Origin: Streptomyces caniferus
GTDB taxonomy: Bacteria > Actinomycetota > Actinomycetes > Streptomycetales > Streptomycetaceae
Direction: 5' to 3'
Length of the DNA stretch: 64,000 nucleotides
Assembly (NCBI RefSeq): GCF_009811555.1
Contig: NZ_BLIN01000005.1
Location: forward strand, 3,357,501 to 3,421,500
Shown: in pieces, positions 23,641 through 32,800 of the stretch
Numbering within the stretch: the stretch's first letter is position 1
How the letters are laid out: every line of letters begins with the position of its first letter
Translations under genes and position numbers: made by a program
Notes under the pieces: generated by a model
Database searches by the model: none
The model's input: the letters and a program-made list of their open reading frames with translations, nothing else
What the model was told of the DNA's origin: nothing

Positions 23641-25011
23641 ATGCGCAGACGACTCGACCGCACGGCTGGACGCGTCACGACCGCTGTGGCGGCGGTCTCG
23701 GCGCTCACCCTGGCGCTGGCCGCGTGCGGCAGCGGCGGCGGCACGAAGGACAACGGCAGCGGCGGCAGCAAGGGCGGCAGCACCGCCCCCACCGTGCGGC
23801 TCCCCCAGCTCAAGGGCCAGAAGCTGCAGGTCACCGCGGTCTGGACGGGGCCCGAGCGGGAGAACTTCGTCAAGGTGCTGGACGAGTTCGAAAAGCGCAC
23901 CGGCGCCACGGTCGACTTCGTGCCCAGCGGCGACGACATGGCCGGCTTCATCGGCTCGAAGATCGCCGGTGGCGGGCCGCCGGACGTCGCGATGCTCCAG
24001 CAGGTCGGCGTGCTCAACGAGTTCGCCGGGAAGGGCTGGCTCAAGCCGCTCGGCAGCGCCGCGAAGGCGCAGCTCGCCAAGAACTACACCAAGGGCTGGC
24101 AGGATCTCGGCGCCCACAAGGGCACCCCGTACGGCGTCTACTTCAAGGCCAGCAACAAGTCGCTGGTCTGGTACAACGCCCAGGCGTTCGACAACGCCGG
24201 CGCCAAGGAGCCGAAGTCCTGGCAGGACTTCCTCACGACGGCGCAGACCCTCTCCGAATCGGGCGTCGAGCCGGTCTCGGTGGGCGGTTCGGACGGCTGG
24301 ACGCTGACCGACTGGTTCGAGAACGTCTATCTCTCGCAGGCGGGGCCGGAGAAGTACGACCGGCTGGCGCAGCACAAGATCAAGTGGACGGACCCGTCCG
24401 TCAAGCAGTCGCTGACCACGCTGGGCCAGCTCTTCGGCCGTAAGGATCTGCTCGCGGGCGGCAACTCCGGTGCGCTGCAGACGGACTTCCCGACGTCGGT
24501 GACCCAGACCTTCAGCGGCGACACCCCCAAGGCCGCGATGGTCTCGTCGGCCGACTTCGCTGCCGCCAACATCAGCCAGACCAAGGCCAAGGTCGGCACG
24601 GACGCCAAGGTCTTCCCGTTCCCCGCGGTGGGCGCCAAGTCGCCGGTGGTGACCGGTGGCGATGTGGCGGTGGCCCTCAAGGACTCCAAGGCCTCGCAGG
24701 CGCTGCTGACGTTCCTGGCGTCGACGGATGCCGCCAAGATCTGGGCGCAGGCGGGCGGGTTCATCTCGCCCAACAAGGAGCTCGACCAGGCGGCGTACGC
24801 GAACGGGGTGATGCGCGAGATCGCCAAGGCGCTGATCGCGGCGGGCGACGACTTCCGCTTCGACATGTCCGACCAGGCGCCCGCCTCCTTCGGCGGCAAG
24901 CCGGGGCAGGGCGAGTGGAAGGACCTGCAGGACTTCCTGAAGAGCCCCCGGGACGTCGCGGGCACCCAGGCCCGGCTGGAGAAGGACGCCGCGAAGTCGT
25001 TCGGGCAGTGA
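23641..25011 (+). CDS. Sugar ABC transporter substrate-binding lipoprotein
   Basis: 456 residues, family 1 extracellular solute-binding fold. The signal peptide ends in the lipobox LAAC (Cys29), followed by a Gly/Ser/Lys linker. GEKVTAVWTG-like strand QKLQVTAVWTGPERENFVKV starts the mature fold, and DVAMLQQVGVLNEFAGKGWL is the typical hinge region. It captures an oligosaccharide or glycoside outside the membrane for the two downstream permeases. The substrate is unknown. First gene of the operon, downstream of a direct-repeat array. Confidence 0.93.
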   Translation: MRRRLDRTAGRVTTAVAAVSALTLALAACGSGGGTKDNGSGGSKGGSTAPTVRLPQLKGQKLQVTAVWTGPERENFVKVLDEFEKRTGATVDFVPSGDDMAGFIGSKIAGGGPPDVAMLQQVGVLNEFAGKGWLKPLGSAAKAQLAKNYTKGWQDLGAHKGTPYGVYFKASNKSLVWYNAQAFDNAGAKEPKSWQDFLTTAQTLSESGVEPVSVGGSDGWTLTDWFENVYLSQAGPEKYDRLAQHKIKWTDPSVKQSLTTLGQLFGRKDLLAGGNSGALQTDFPTSVTQTFSGDTPKAAMVSSADFAAANISQTKAKVGTDAKVFPFPAVGAKSPVVTGGDVAVALKDSKASQALLTFLASTDAAKIWAQAGGFISPNKELDQAAYANGVMREIAKALIAAGDDFRFDMSDQAPASFGGKPGQGEWKDLQDFLKSPRDVAGTQARLEKDAAKSFGQ

Positions 25012-25106
25012 AGCCGTGTAGGCAGTGAAGCCGTGTGAGCAGTGCAGTCGTTCGGCAGCGAGCAGGTGTCGCCGACCGTCTCGACCGGGACCGGGGGACC
25101 GTCACG

Positions 25107-26465
25107 ATGAGCGCCGTAGAGGTCAGCGAGGTCAGTGACCGCAGCGAGGGCGGCCGGCGCGGGGGCCGCAGGCGGCGTGGCGGCGTCCTGGGCACCCGTC
25201 CCTGGACCGCCGCGGTGTTCTTGTTGCCGGCGCTGCTGCTGCTCGGTGCGCTGGTCGTCTACCCGATCGTCTTCTCGGTGTACCGCAGCCTGTTCGACGC
25301 GTCCGGCAACGGTTTCGTGGGGCTGGGCAACTACGGTGCGCTGTTCTCGGACGAGGGCATTCGTACGGCGCTGCGGAACAACGTCGTCTGGGTGGTGGTG
25401 GCGCCGACCGTGTCGACGGTGCTGGGGCTGATCTTCGCGGTGCTGACCGAGCGAATCCGCTGGGGCACCGCCTTCAAGCTGATCGTGTTCATGCCGATGG
25501 CGATCTCGATGCTGGCGGCGGGCATCATCTTCCGGCTGGTCTACGACCAGGATCCGGAGCGCGGTGTCGCCAACGCGGTGTGGGTCGGCATCCATGACAC
25601 CTTCTCCGATCCGGCGCCGTTCCCGGGCGCCAAGCCGCGGCCGCATTCCGGTCTGGCGCCGTCCGGTGGCGGTGCGTTCACCACGCGTTCGGTGGTGCGG
25701 GCGGGGTCTCCGGTGAAGCTGCCGCTGGTCGCCGTCCAGCCGGGCGATGTGCGCGGCGCACGGGCCGCGGTCGCGGCCACGCCCCGGCCGGGCAGCGTCA
25801 CCGGCACCGTGTGGCTGGACTTCACCCGTGGTGGGGGCGGCCGTCCCGGTGTCATCGACGGCAACGAGAAGGCGCTGGCGGGGCTGACGGTCGAGGCGGT
25901 GAGGGGCGGCCGGGTGGTCGCCTCGGCGACGACGGCGGCCGACGGTTCGTATGTGCTGCCCGCCGCGGCCGACGGCGCCCGGCTCCGGCTGCCGGCGGCC
26001 GATTTCGCCGAGGCCTACCGGGGCGTCGACTGGCTGGGCCCGGCGCTGGTCACCCCGGCCATCATCGGTTCGTACGTGTGGATGTGGGCCGGTTTCGCGA
26101 TGGTGCTGATCGCGGCGGGGCTGGCGAGTGTTCCGCGGGAGCTGCTGGAGGCGGCGCGGGTGGACGGGGCGGGCGAGTGGCAGGTCTTCCGGCGGATCAC
26201 GGTGCCGCTGCTGGCGCCGGTTCTGGTGGTGGTGCTGGTCACCCTCATGATCAATGTGCTGAAGATCTTCGATCTGGTCTACATCATCGCGCCGGGCTCC
26301 AGCATCCGGTCCGCGAACGTCCTGGCGCTCCAGCTCTTCCAGTCGTCGTTCGGTACCGATGTCGACGAGGGTCTGGGCAGCGCGATCGCCGTGTTCCTGC
26401 TGTTGCTCGTGCTGCCGGTGATGTACGTCAATCTCCGGCGCATACGGAAGGAGCGTCGCCGATGA
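25107..26465 (+). CDS. Sugar ABC permease (MalF type) with inserted extracellular SdrD-B-like domain
   Basis: 452 residues. The expected MalF-type core is present: TM1 about 34-58, then TMs at 93-114 and 122-144, the EAA loop VPRELLEAARVDGAGEWQVF at 342-361, and final TMs at about 370-395 and 425-445. Between the third and fourth TMs (about 148-308) there is an extra 160-residue segment. Its second half reads SVTGTVWLDFTRGG, then GVIDGNEKALAGLTVEAVRG and TTAADGSYVLP, the pattern of an SdrD-B/CNA-B Ig-like domain. Codon use is uniform, so it is not a frameshift. ATG 25107 is chosen; the stop overlaps the next gene (ATGA). Confidence 0.9.
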   Translation: MSAVEVSEVSDRSEGGRRGGRRRRGGVLGTRPWTAAVFLLPALLLLGALVVYPIVFSVYRSLFDASGNGFVGLGNYGALFSDEGIRTALRNNVVWVVVAPTVSTVLGLIFAVLTERIRWGTAFKLIVFMPMAISMLAAGIIFRLVYDQDPERGVANAVWVGIHDTFSDPAPFPGAKPRPHSGLAPSGGGAFTTRSVVRAGSPVKLPLVAVQPGDVRGARAAVAATPRPGSVTGTVWLDFTRGGGGRPGVIDGNEKALAGLTVEAVRGGRVVASATTAADGSYVLPAAADGARLRLPAADFAEAYRGVDWLGPALVTPAIIGSYVWMWAGFAMVLIAAGLASVPRELLEAARVDGAGEWQVFRRITVPLLAPVLVVVLVTLMINVLKIFDLVYIIAPGSSIRSANVLALQLFQSSFGTDVDEGLGSAIAVFLLLLVLPVMYVNLRRIRKERRR

Positions 26466-27385
26466 CGACGGTGGAGGGTGTCGTACCGGCCGGGCGTCCG
26501 GAGGCTGCCGGGGCCGGACGGGCGGGGCGGGCCGGGCCGTCGCGCGTCGCCCGGCTCGTGGCGCGGACCGGCGGCGGCGCGATGCGGGTCTTCCTGGTCC
26601 TGGTGGCCCTGTTCTGGCTGATGCCGTCGGTGGGGCTGCTGCTGTCGTCGCTGCGCAGTCCGCAGCAGATCGCGGGGTCCGGCTGGTGGCGGGTCTTCTC
26701 CGAGCCGGCGCAGATCACCTGGGACAACTACAGCCAGTTGCTCTCCAACGACAAGGTGATGGGTTCGCTGCTGACGACGGCGGCGATCACCGTGCCGGCG
26801 ACGGTGCTGGTGGTCGTCATCGGCTCGCTGGCGGGTTATGCGTTCGCCTGGATGGACTTCCCCGGCCGGGACGGCTGGTTCATGGTGGTCGTCGGACTGC
26901 TGGTGGTGCCCGTGCAGGTGGCGCTGATCCCGGTGGCGAAGCTGTTCGGGGCGGTCGGGCTGTTCGAGACGACGGCCGGGGTGGTCCTGTTCCATACGGC
27001 GTTCGGGCTGCCGTTCGCGGTGTTCCTGCTGCGGAACTTCTTCGCCGAGATCCCGCGCGAGCTGCTGGAGGCGGCCCGGCTGGACGGGGCGGGCGAGCTG
27101 CGGCTGTTCACCCGTGTCGTGCTGCCGCTGGGCGGTCCGGCGATCGCCTCGCTGGGGATCTTCCAGTTCCTGTGGGTGTGGAACGACATGCTGATCGCGT
27201 TGATCTTCGCGGACAGCGGCCATCCGCCGATCACGGTGGCCCTGCAGCAGGAGGTGCGGCAGTTCGGCAACAACATCGATGTGCTGGCGCCCGGCGCGTT
27301 CCTGTCGATGGTGGTGCCGCTGATCGTCTTCTTCGCCTTCCAGCGTCAGTTCGTCTCGGGTGTGATGGCCGGCGCGGTGAAGTGA
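26462..27385 (+). CDS. Sugar ABC permease (MalG type)
   Basis: 307 residues with six predicted TM helices and the EAA loop IPRELLEAARLDGAGELRLF about 90 residues from the C-terminus. It pairs with the preceding permease, to which it is coupled by ATGA. No ATP-binding gene is in the operon. In Streptomyces many sugar importers share the ATPase MsiK, encoded elsewhere, which probably applies here. Confidence 0.93.
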   Translation: MTTVEGVVPAGRPEAAGAGRAGRAGPSRVARLVARTGGGAMRVFLVLVALFWLMPSVGLLLSSLRSPQQIAGSGWWRVFSEPAQITWDNYSQLLSNDKVMGSLLTTAAITVPATVLVVVIGSLAGYAFAWMDFPGRDGWFMVVVGLLVVPVQVALIPVAKLFGAVGLFETTAGVVLFHTAFGLPFAVFLLRNFFAEIPRELLEAARLDGAGELRLFTRVVLPLGGPAIASLGIFQFLWVWNDMLIALIFADSGHPPITVALQQEVRQFGNNIDVLAPGAFLSMVVPLIVFFAFQRQFVSGVMAGAVK

Positions 27386-27780
27386 GCTCCGCAGCAGTGC
27401 CCGCCGGTGCCCGTCCGCGCGCCATCTTCCGTTCATGTTGCTGCGCCTACGATGCCGTCACTGCCGTGCCACGCATGGTGCGACGGGGGTGTGTCGCAAA
27501 GACCGCCCGGGTGCCGCTCGCACCTCGCTCGCCTCGGGTGAGGGCGCCCCGGTCCCCGTGGGGTCGCGCCCCCGCGCAGCGGCCCTGACGCCGGGCGCGG
27601 TCACAACTGCACAGATACCGCACGGATACCGCACCGCCATCGCATCGATGCCGATAACCGAACGCATCACCGCATATCAGGCATATCCACGGCAGACAGC
27701 GCCGGTACATACCGCACGCACTTCCCCCGCACGCGTCGTACTACGCCCTACGTTCCCGACCGTCTGGAGACGGACCGCAC
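27386..27780. other. Intergenic region between the ABC operon and the glycopolymer island
   Basis: 395 bases with noticeably lower GC in its second half (27600-27720). It includes an 11-bp-spaced direct repeat GATACCGCAC at 27614-27623 and 27625-27634. It likely holds the promoter of the methyltransferase gene. No supported gene. Confidence 0.55.
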
Positions 27781-28737
27781 ATGACTGCCCGCATCGCAGA
27801 CCAGAGTGCCGAACAACTCCCGCGCCCCACCCGGCTGTCCGAGGTCAAAGGCTGGTTCTTCACCGCCGACCAGCTGCTCTTCGACTGGTTCCTGGCGCAC
27901 CAGCAGGAACGCGCGGAGCCGGGTGATCTGCTCGAACTGGGCGCGTACATGGGCAAGAGCGCCATCTTCCTCGGCGCGCGGCTGCGGCCCGACGAGCGCT
28001 TCACGGTCTGCGATCTCTTCGACTCCCCCGCCGAGGACGCCTCCAACTCCAAGGAGATGAGGAAGTCCTATGCGACGCTGACCCGCCGCGCCTTCGAGGC
28101 CAACTACCTCGCCTTCCATGACGCGTTGCCCACCATCGTCCAGGGCCTGAGCTCCATCGTCGGCGACCATGTGGACGAGGGGTCGGTGCGCTTCGCCCAT
28201 ATCGATGCCTCGCATCTGTACGAGCATGTGCACGGCGACATCCGCACGGTGCGCAGGCTGCTCACCGACCACGGTGTGGTGGTGATGGACGACTACCGCG
28301 CCGAGCACTGCCCGGGGGTGGCCGCGGCCACCTGGCAGGCCGTCGCGAACGAGGGCCTGCGCCCCATCTGCATCACCGGCACCAAGTTCTACGGGACGTG
28401 GGGCGACCCCGAGCCGCTGCAGAAGGCGCTGCTGGAGTGGATCTCGTCCCGCGGCGACATCTGGCACGAGGTGCAGTACGTCAACGACGCCCCGCTGGTC
28501 CGGCTCAGCGCCAAGGGCGCGAAGGAGCCCGCCCATCCGGTCTCCCGGCACACGTCCGCCGGTGCCCGCGCCGCGCAGCGGCCGGCGGCGCAGTCGCCGA
28601 AGGCCTCCGCGGCCCGCCCCGGCCCGCGCCCGCCGGTCCCGGCGCGCGGCACGCTGCGCCGGGTCGCGCGCGATGTGCTGCCGCCGGTCGTCACCCGCGC
28701 CCTGGTGAAGGCCCGCCGGCGGGCCCGTACGCACTGA
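27781..28737 (+). CDS. Class I SAM-dependent methyltransferase
   Basis: 318 residues. SAM motif I is DLLELGAYMGKSAIFLGARL, and motif II ERFTVCDLFD. VRFAHIDASHLYEHVHGDIR and VVVMDDYRA match the Methyltransf_24 type that often modifies sugars or is found with glycosyltransferases. A disordered Ala/Pro/Arg-rich tail covers about 245-318. ATG 27781 begins right before MTARIADQ. It opens the glycopolymer island, so a cell-wall sugar is a plausible substrate, but that is inferred from position only. Confidence 0.85.
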   Translation: MTARIADQSAEQLPRPTRLSEVKGWFFTADQLLFDWFLAHQQERAEPGDLLELGAYMGKSAIFLGARLRPDERFTVCDLFDSPAEDASNSKEMRKSYATLTRRAFEANYLAFHDALPTIVQGLSSIVGDHVDEGSVRFAHIDASHLYEHVHGDIRTVRRLLTDHGVVVMDDYRAEHCPGVAAATWQAVANEGLRPICITGTKFYGTWGDPEPLQKALLEWISSRGDIWHEVQYVNDAPLVRLSAKGAKEPAHPVSRHTSAGARAAQRPAAQSPKASAARPGPRPPVPARGTLRRVARDVLPPVVTRALVKARRRARTH

Positions 28738-28744
28738 GGCACCG

Positions 28745-28782
28745 GCGCGGGCCGGGGCGGGACACCGCGCCCCGGCCCGCGC
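28745..28782 (+). terminator. Strong GC hairpin after the methyltransferase
   Basis: 15-bp perfect stem GCGCGGGCCGGGGCG/CGCCCCGGCCCGCGC with an 8-base loop, seven bases after the stop. It lies between convergent genes. Confidence 0.8.
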
Positions 28783-28903
28783 ACCGGCGCCCGGGGCGGT
28801 CCGGCCCCGGCGCGCCCGGGGTTCCGGGGCGAGCCCCGGCCGGACGGGGTCGCACAGGGACGTCCCAGGCCCCACGAGCCCGCCATGATCCGAACGACAC
28901 CCC

Positions 28904-29590
28904 CTAGCGCGGCACCTGCCCCACCAGGACGAACACATTGGACCGCAGCAGCATCCCGGCCGGGCGCGGCAGCGGATGGGAGTACGTCCGCCGTACGGCC
29001 AGGCCCGCGGACTCGGCGAAGGCGCGCAGCAGGGCGAAGTCGGTGAAGCGCACCGGGGTGGGCCCGGCCCGGTGCCCCGCCTCCTGTGCGGTGATCAGCA
29101 GCACCCCGCCGCCGGGCCGTACGTACCGGACGTAGGCCCGCAGCAGCCCTTCGACCTGCTCGTCGTCCAGGTGCTCCAGGACGTTCGCGATCAAGAGCGC
29201 GTCGAAGGCGCCGGGCCGGGCGTGCGGGCTCGCGAGGAAGGTGTCGGCCGTGTAGGCGGTCAGCCCGCGTTCCCGGCAGCGGGCCACGGACTGCGGATCG
29301 TGGTCCACGCCGACGCTGCCGGACGCGCAGTCGGCGAGCGTGTCGCCGGTCCCGCAGCCGATCTCCAGCACCCGGCCGGTGCCGATCCGCCGCAGCTGAC
29401 GGCGGTACGGGGACCGGGCGGGCAGCAGCCGTGCCGGGCCGCCGCGTGCCCGGTCGTCCGGCAGCCGCGCGGTGGAGGCGGCCGGCGCGGTGCCCGTGGG
29501 GCGTGCGGGCCGGGCGGTCCGGATGTCGCTGCCGGGCGGCCCGGCGTCGGGGCTGTCGGTGGCGGCGGAGCTGTCGGTTCGGCCGGGCAT
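28904..29590 (-). CDS. Class I SAM-dependent methyltransferase
   Basis: 228 residues. After a disordered Pro/Ala-rich N-terminus of about 60 residues comes RVLEIGCGTGDTLADC (motif I), VGVDHDPQSVARCRERG (motif II), and ALLIANVLEHLDDEQVEGLL with PGGGVLLITAQE. It is most like Methyltransf_11/23 proteins. The start at 29590 has AAGGTGA 11 bases upstream. Divergent from the GT2-TagF gene. Substrate unknown. Confidence 0.83.
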   Translation of the reverse strand: MPGRTDSSAATDSPDAGPPGSDIRTARPARPTGTAPAASTARLPDDRARGGPARLLPARSPYRRQLRRIGTGRVLEIGCGTGDTLADCASGSVGVDHDPQSVARCRERGLTAYTADTFLASPHARPGAFDALLIANVLEHLDDEQVEGLLRAYVRYVRPGGGVLLITAQEAGHRAGPTPVRFTDFALLRAFAESAGLAVRRTYSHPLPRPAGMLLRSNVFVLVGQVPR

Positions 29591-29840
29591 CGGGACGCGG
29601 TCACCTTCCCTGGGGAAACACGGCGCGCCAGGCGCCGTAAGGCTGTGCAACGGGTCTACGGCATCAGACGCGGCCCGGCGCTACGGCGCGCCGAGTGCGC
29701 ACACCGAGCGCCCTCACGCACACACGAACTGTCGACGGGTCCTCTCACCCTTTCAGCGCAGATCCGGTGACCGTGCCGCCGCGGGCGAGTTGAACGGACC
29801 GGTCTTGTGCATCGCCAGTCCGGAAAGGCTTGGTCCGCGT

Positions 29841-32800
29841 ATGAAGCCTCGGCTCACCGTCGTCGTCCCGGTCCATCGCATCGAAGGGTCCGAGCGGAAT
29901 GTGGAGGAGTGCCTGGAGTCGGTCGCGGCCCAGACGCTGACCGATCTGGATGTGGTGATGGTGGACGGCGGTCCGCCCGCGGAGGGCGGCGGGGCAGCCG
30001 CCGCCGCGGAGGGCACGCCCGCCGCTCTCGCCCGCCGTTTCGCCGAGCGCGACCCACGGTTCCGGATCGTCCACCACCCCGGGGGCGGTCCGGCCCCCGG
30101 CTGCGGCGCGCTCCGCAACACCGGTGCCCGGCACGCCTATCCGCACACCGCCTATCTGTCCTTCCTCGACGCCGACGACGTGCTGCTGCCGCGTGCGTAC
30201 GAGGATCTCGTCGGCCTGCTGGAGCGCTCCGGCTCGGACCTGGCGACCGGCAACGTCTACCGGCTCGGGGCGGCCGGCCGCAGCCAGTCCGCACACCATC
30301 CGGCCGCCCGCCCCACTACGCTGCGCACCCGTCTCGGCGACGACCTCACCCTGCTGTCCGACCACTTCGCCCGCAACAAGGTCTTCCGCCGCGCCTTCTG
30401 GGACAAGCACCGATTCGCCTTCCCCGAAGGGGAGTTGTGCCATGACGCGGCGGTGACGCTGCCCGCGCTGTTCCTCGCCGGGGCGGTCGACGTCCTGCAG
30501 GAGCACGTCTGTTACTGGCGGCTGCCGGAAGGGTCCGACCGGCACCGCAGGCCCGACGCGCGGGGCGTACGGGACCGGTTCGCGGCGGTGGCCGGCATCC
30601 GGCGCTTCCTCGCCGACCCCGCCCACGCCCGGCTGCGCGCCCATCAGCGCGACTACGACCGCGCGCAGCTCACCGAGGGGCTGCTCGATCTGGTGGACGC
30701 GCTCCCGGCGGCCTCGCCGGAGTGCCGGACCGCGTTCCTCGACTGCGCCCGCGACTTCCTCTCCGGCGTCGATCCGGCACTGTTCCCCACGCTCCCCGTG
30801 GAGCTGCGGATGCGCTGGTACCTGATCCGCTCCGGGCGCCTGGCCGACCTGCTCACGCTGCTCACCCACGAGGCCCGCAACCCGGCCGGGTTCACCGTCG
30901 CCGGGCCGCCGCTGCGCAAGCGGGCGGTGCTGCCGCTGACCCCGCCGCTGGAGCTGCCGCCGGGGGTGACGCGGCTGGACCGCGCCGACTTCCCCGTACG
31001 GGCCCGGGTCCGGGAGGCGGTGTGGCGCCACGGCGTGCTGGTGCTGCGCGGCTACGCCTACATCCGGAACCTGGACGCCGCGCACCGGCACGGTTACCTC
31101 AGGACGGCCGTGCTGTCGTGCGGGCGGCGCCGGATCCTGCTGCCGCTGCGGCCGGTGGTGATGCCGGAGGCGACCGCCGAGTCCGGCCAGGAGCTGCACT
31201 GTTACGACTGGTCGGGCTTCGAGCTGCGGATCGATCCGGCCCGGCTGCGCAAGGGCGGGCGCTGGGAGGAGAGCGACTGGTCGGTCGGGGTGCTGCTGGC
31301 CTCGGGGGGCATGGTGCGGGCCGCGGCGCTGCACGCGGCGGAGACCGGTTCCGGCGCCGCCCCGTGCGCCCATGAGCTGCCGGGTGACGGGGCCGGCGCG
31401 GAGGGCGTCCGGATCACGCCCCGGTACCCGGACGGGCGGCTGCGGCTGTCGGTGGGCCGGCCGGTCCGGCGGTTGACCGGCCACCGTGCGGCGGCGGCCG
31501 GCGCCCTGGACCTGACCGTCACCACGCCCGGCCCGCCGCCCGCCGCCCTGCGGCTGACCCACCAGGGCACCGGCACGGTGGTGTCGTTCCCGGTGGAGAC
31601 GGACCCTGCGGCGGGGGCGGGGGCGGGGGCGGGGGCCGAGGCCGGGGCGCGGAGCGGAGCAGGGGCACCGGGCGCGACCGAGCCGCGGGAGGCCGGCGAG
31701 GCATCCGGCCGCGTCCCCGGCCCCGCGCCCGCGCCGCTCGCCTTCCGTGTCCGTCTCGACGCGCTGGCCGCCGCGCGGCCCCCGCGGGACGGCGCGCCCC
31801 GGGCGATCCCGCCGGCCCACACCGAGAGCTGGGCGGCCGAGGTGGTGCTGCCCGACGGCGGCACCGACCCGATCGCCTGCGACCCGGGGCTGGCCCCCGT
31901 CGCCTATCCGCTGCCGCACGGCCGTGAGCTGGTCGTCGCGGCCGCTCCGGACGGCCGGCTCGTCCTGCACGACCGCACCCCGCAGCCGTACCTGGAGCGG
32001 GCGATGTGGCGCGCGGACGGCACCCTGCTGGTGACGGGCGGGCTGCCGGACGCCGCGCCGCACGCCACCGAACTGGTCCTCAAGCACGGGGCGCACGCCG
32101 CCGAGCTGGCCTTCCCCACCACCCACGACGACGGCCGCTTCCACGGCGCGCTGCCGCTCGGGGCGCTGCCCTCGCTGGCCGGGCCGCTGCCGCTGCGCGA
32201 GGGCCGCTGGACGCTGCACCTGCGCGAACAGGGCGCGCCCGGCTCGGCGCTGGACGCCCCGGTCCGCTGCGTACCGTCCCTCCTGGAGGGGCTGCCGGCC
32301 GTCCGTACGGTCCGCGGCAAGCCGCTCACCCTCGACCGGCACCGGCACGACGAGGCGCTCGTGGTGGCGGGGCCCGCCCTGCCCGCCACCGACCGGGGCC
32401 CCTACCGCCGCCGGTTGCTGCGCGAGCAGCACTATGCGCTGCACCGCTCCCGGCCGCTGCGCGACACCGTCCTCTACAGCAGCTTCGGCGGCCGCGCGTA
32501 CGGGGATTCACCGCGTGCGGTGCACGAGGAGCTGGTGCGCCGGGGCATGGACGTGGAGCATCTGTGGGCGGTGCGCGACGCGCAGACCGCGGTGCCGGAG
32601 ACGGCGCGTGCGGTGCTGGTGGGCAGCGCCGAGTGGCACGGGGCGCTGGCGCACAGCCGCTGGGTGGTCACCAACACCCATCTGCCCCGGTGGTTCACCC
32701 GGCGCGGCGGGCAGCGCATCATCCAGACCTGGCACGGCACCCCGCTCAAGCGGATCGGCGCCGACCTGGCCGGGACGCTGTGCGCGGGCCTGGCGCATCT

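Noticed and set aside
25530..26040. Frameshift or fusion artefact in the MalF-type permease
   Set aside because: Reading frame and GC3 bias stay constant through the insert, and the downstream TM helices and EAA loop are in the right frame and orientation.
29745..32444. Long minus-strand frame opposite the first GT-TagF gene, and similar long shadows at 38223-42848 (-), 40529-43894 (+) and 46865-49828 (-)
   Set aside because: All lie antisense or out of frame to genes with clear domains, and their composition is Arg/Gly/Pro/Gln-rich as expected of GC-rich shadows. The part of the 38223-42848 frame beyond 40163 is not coding.
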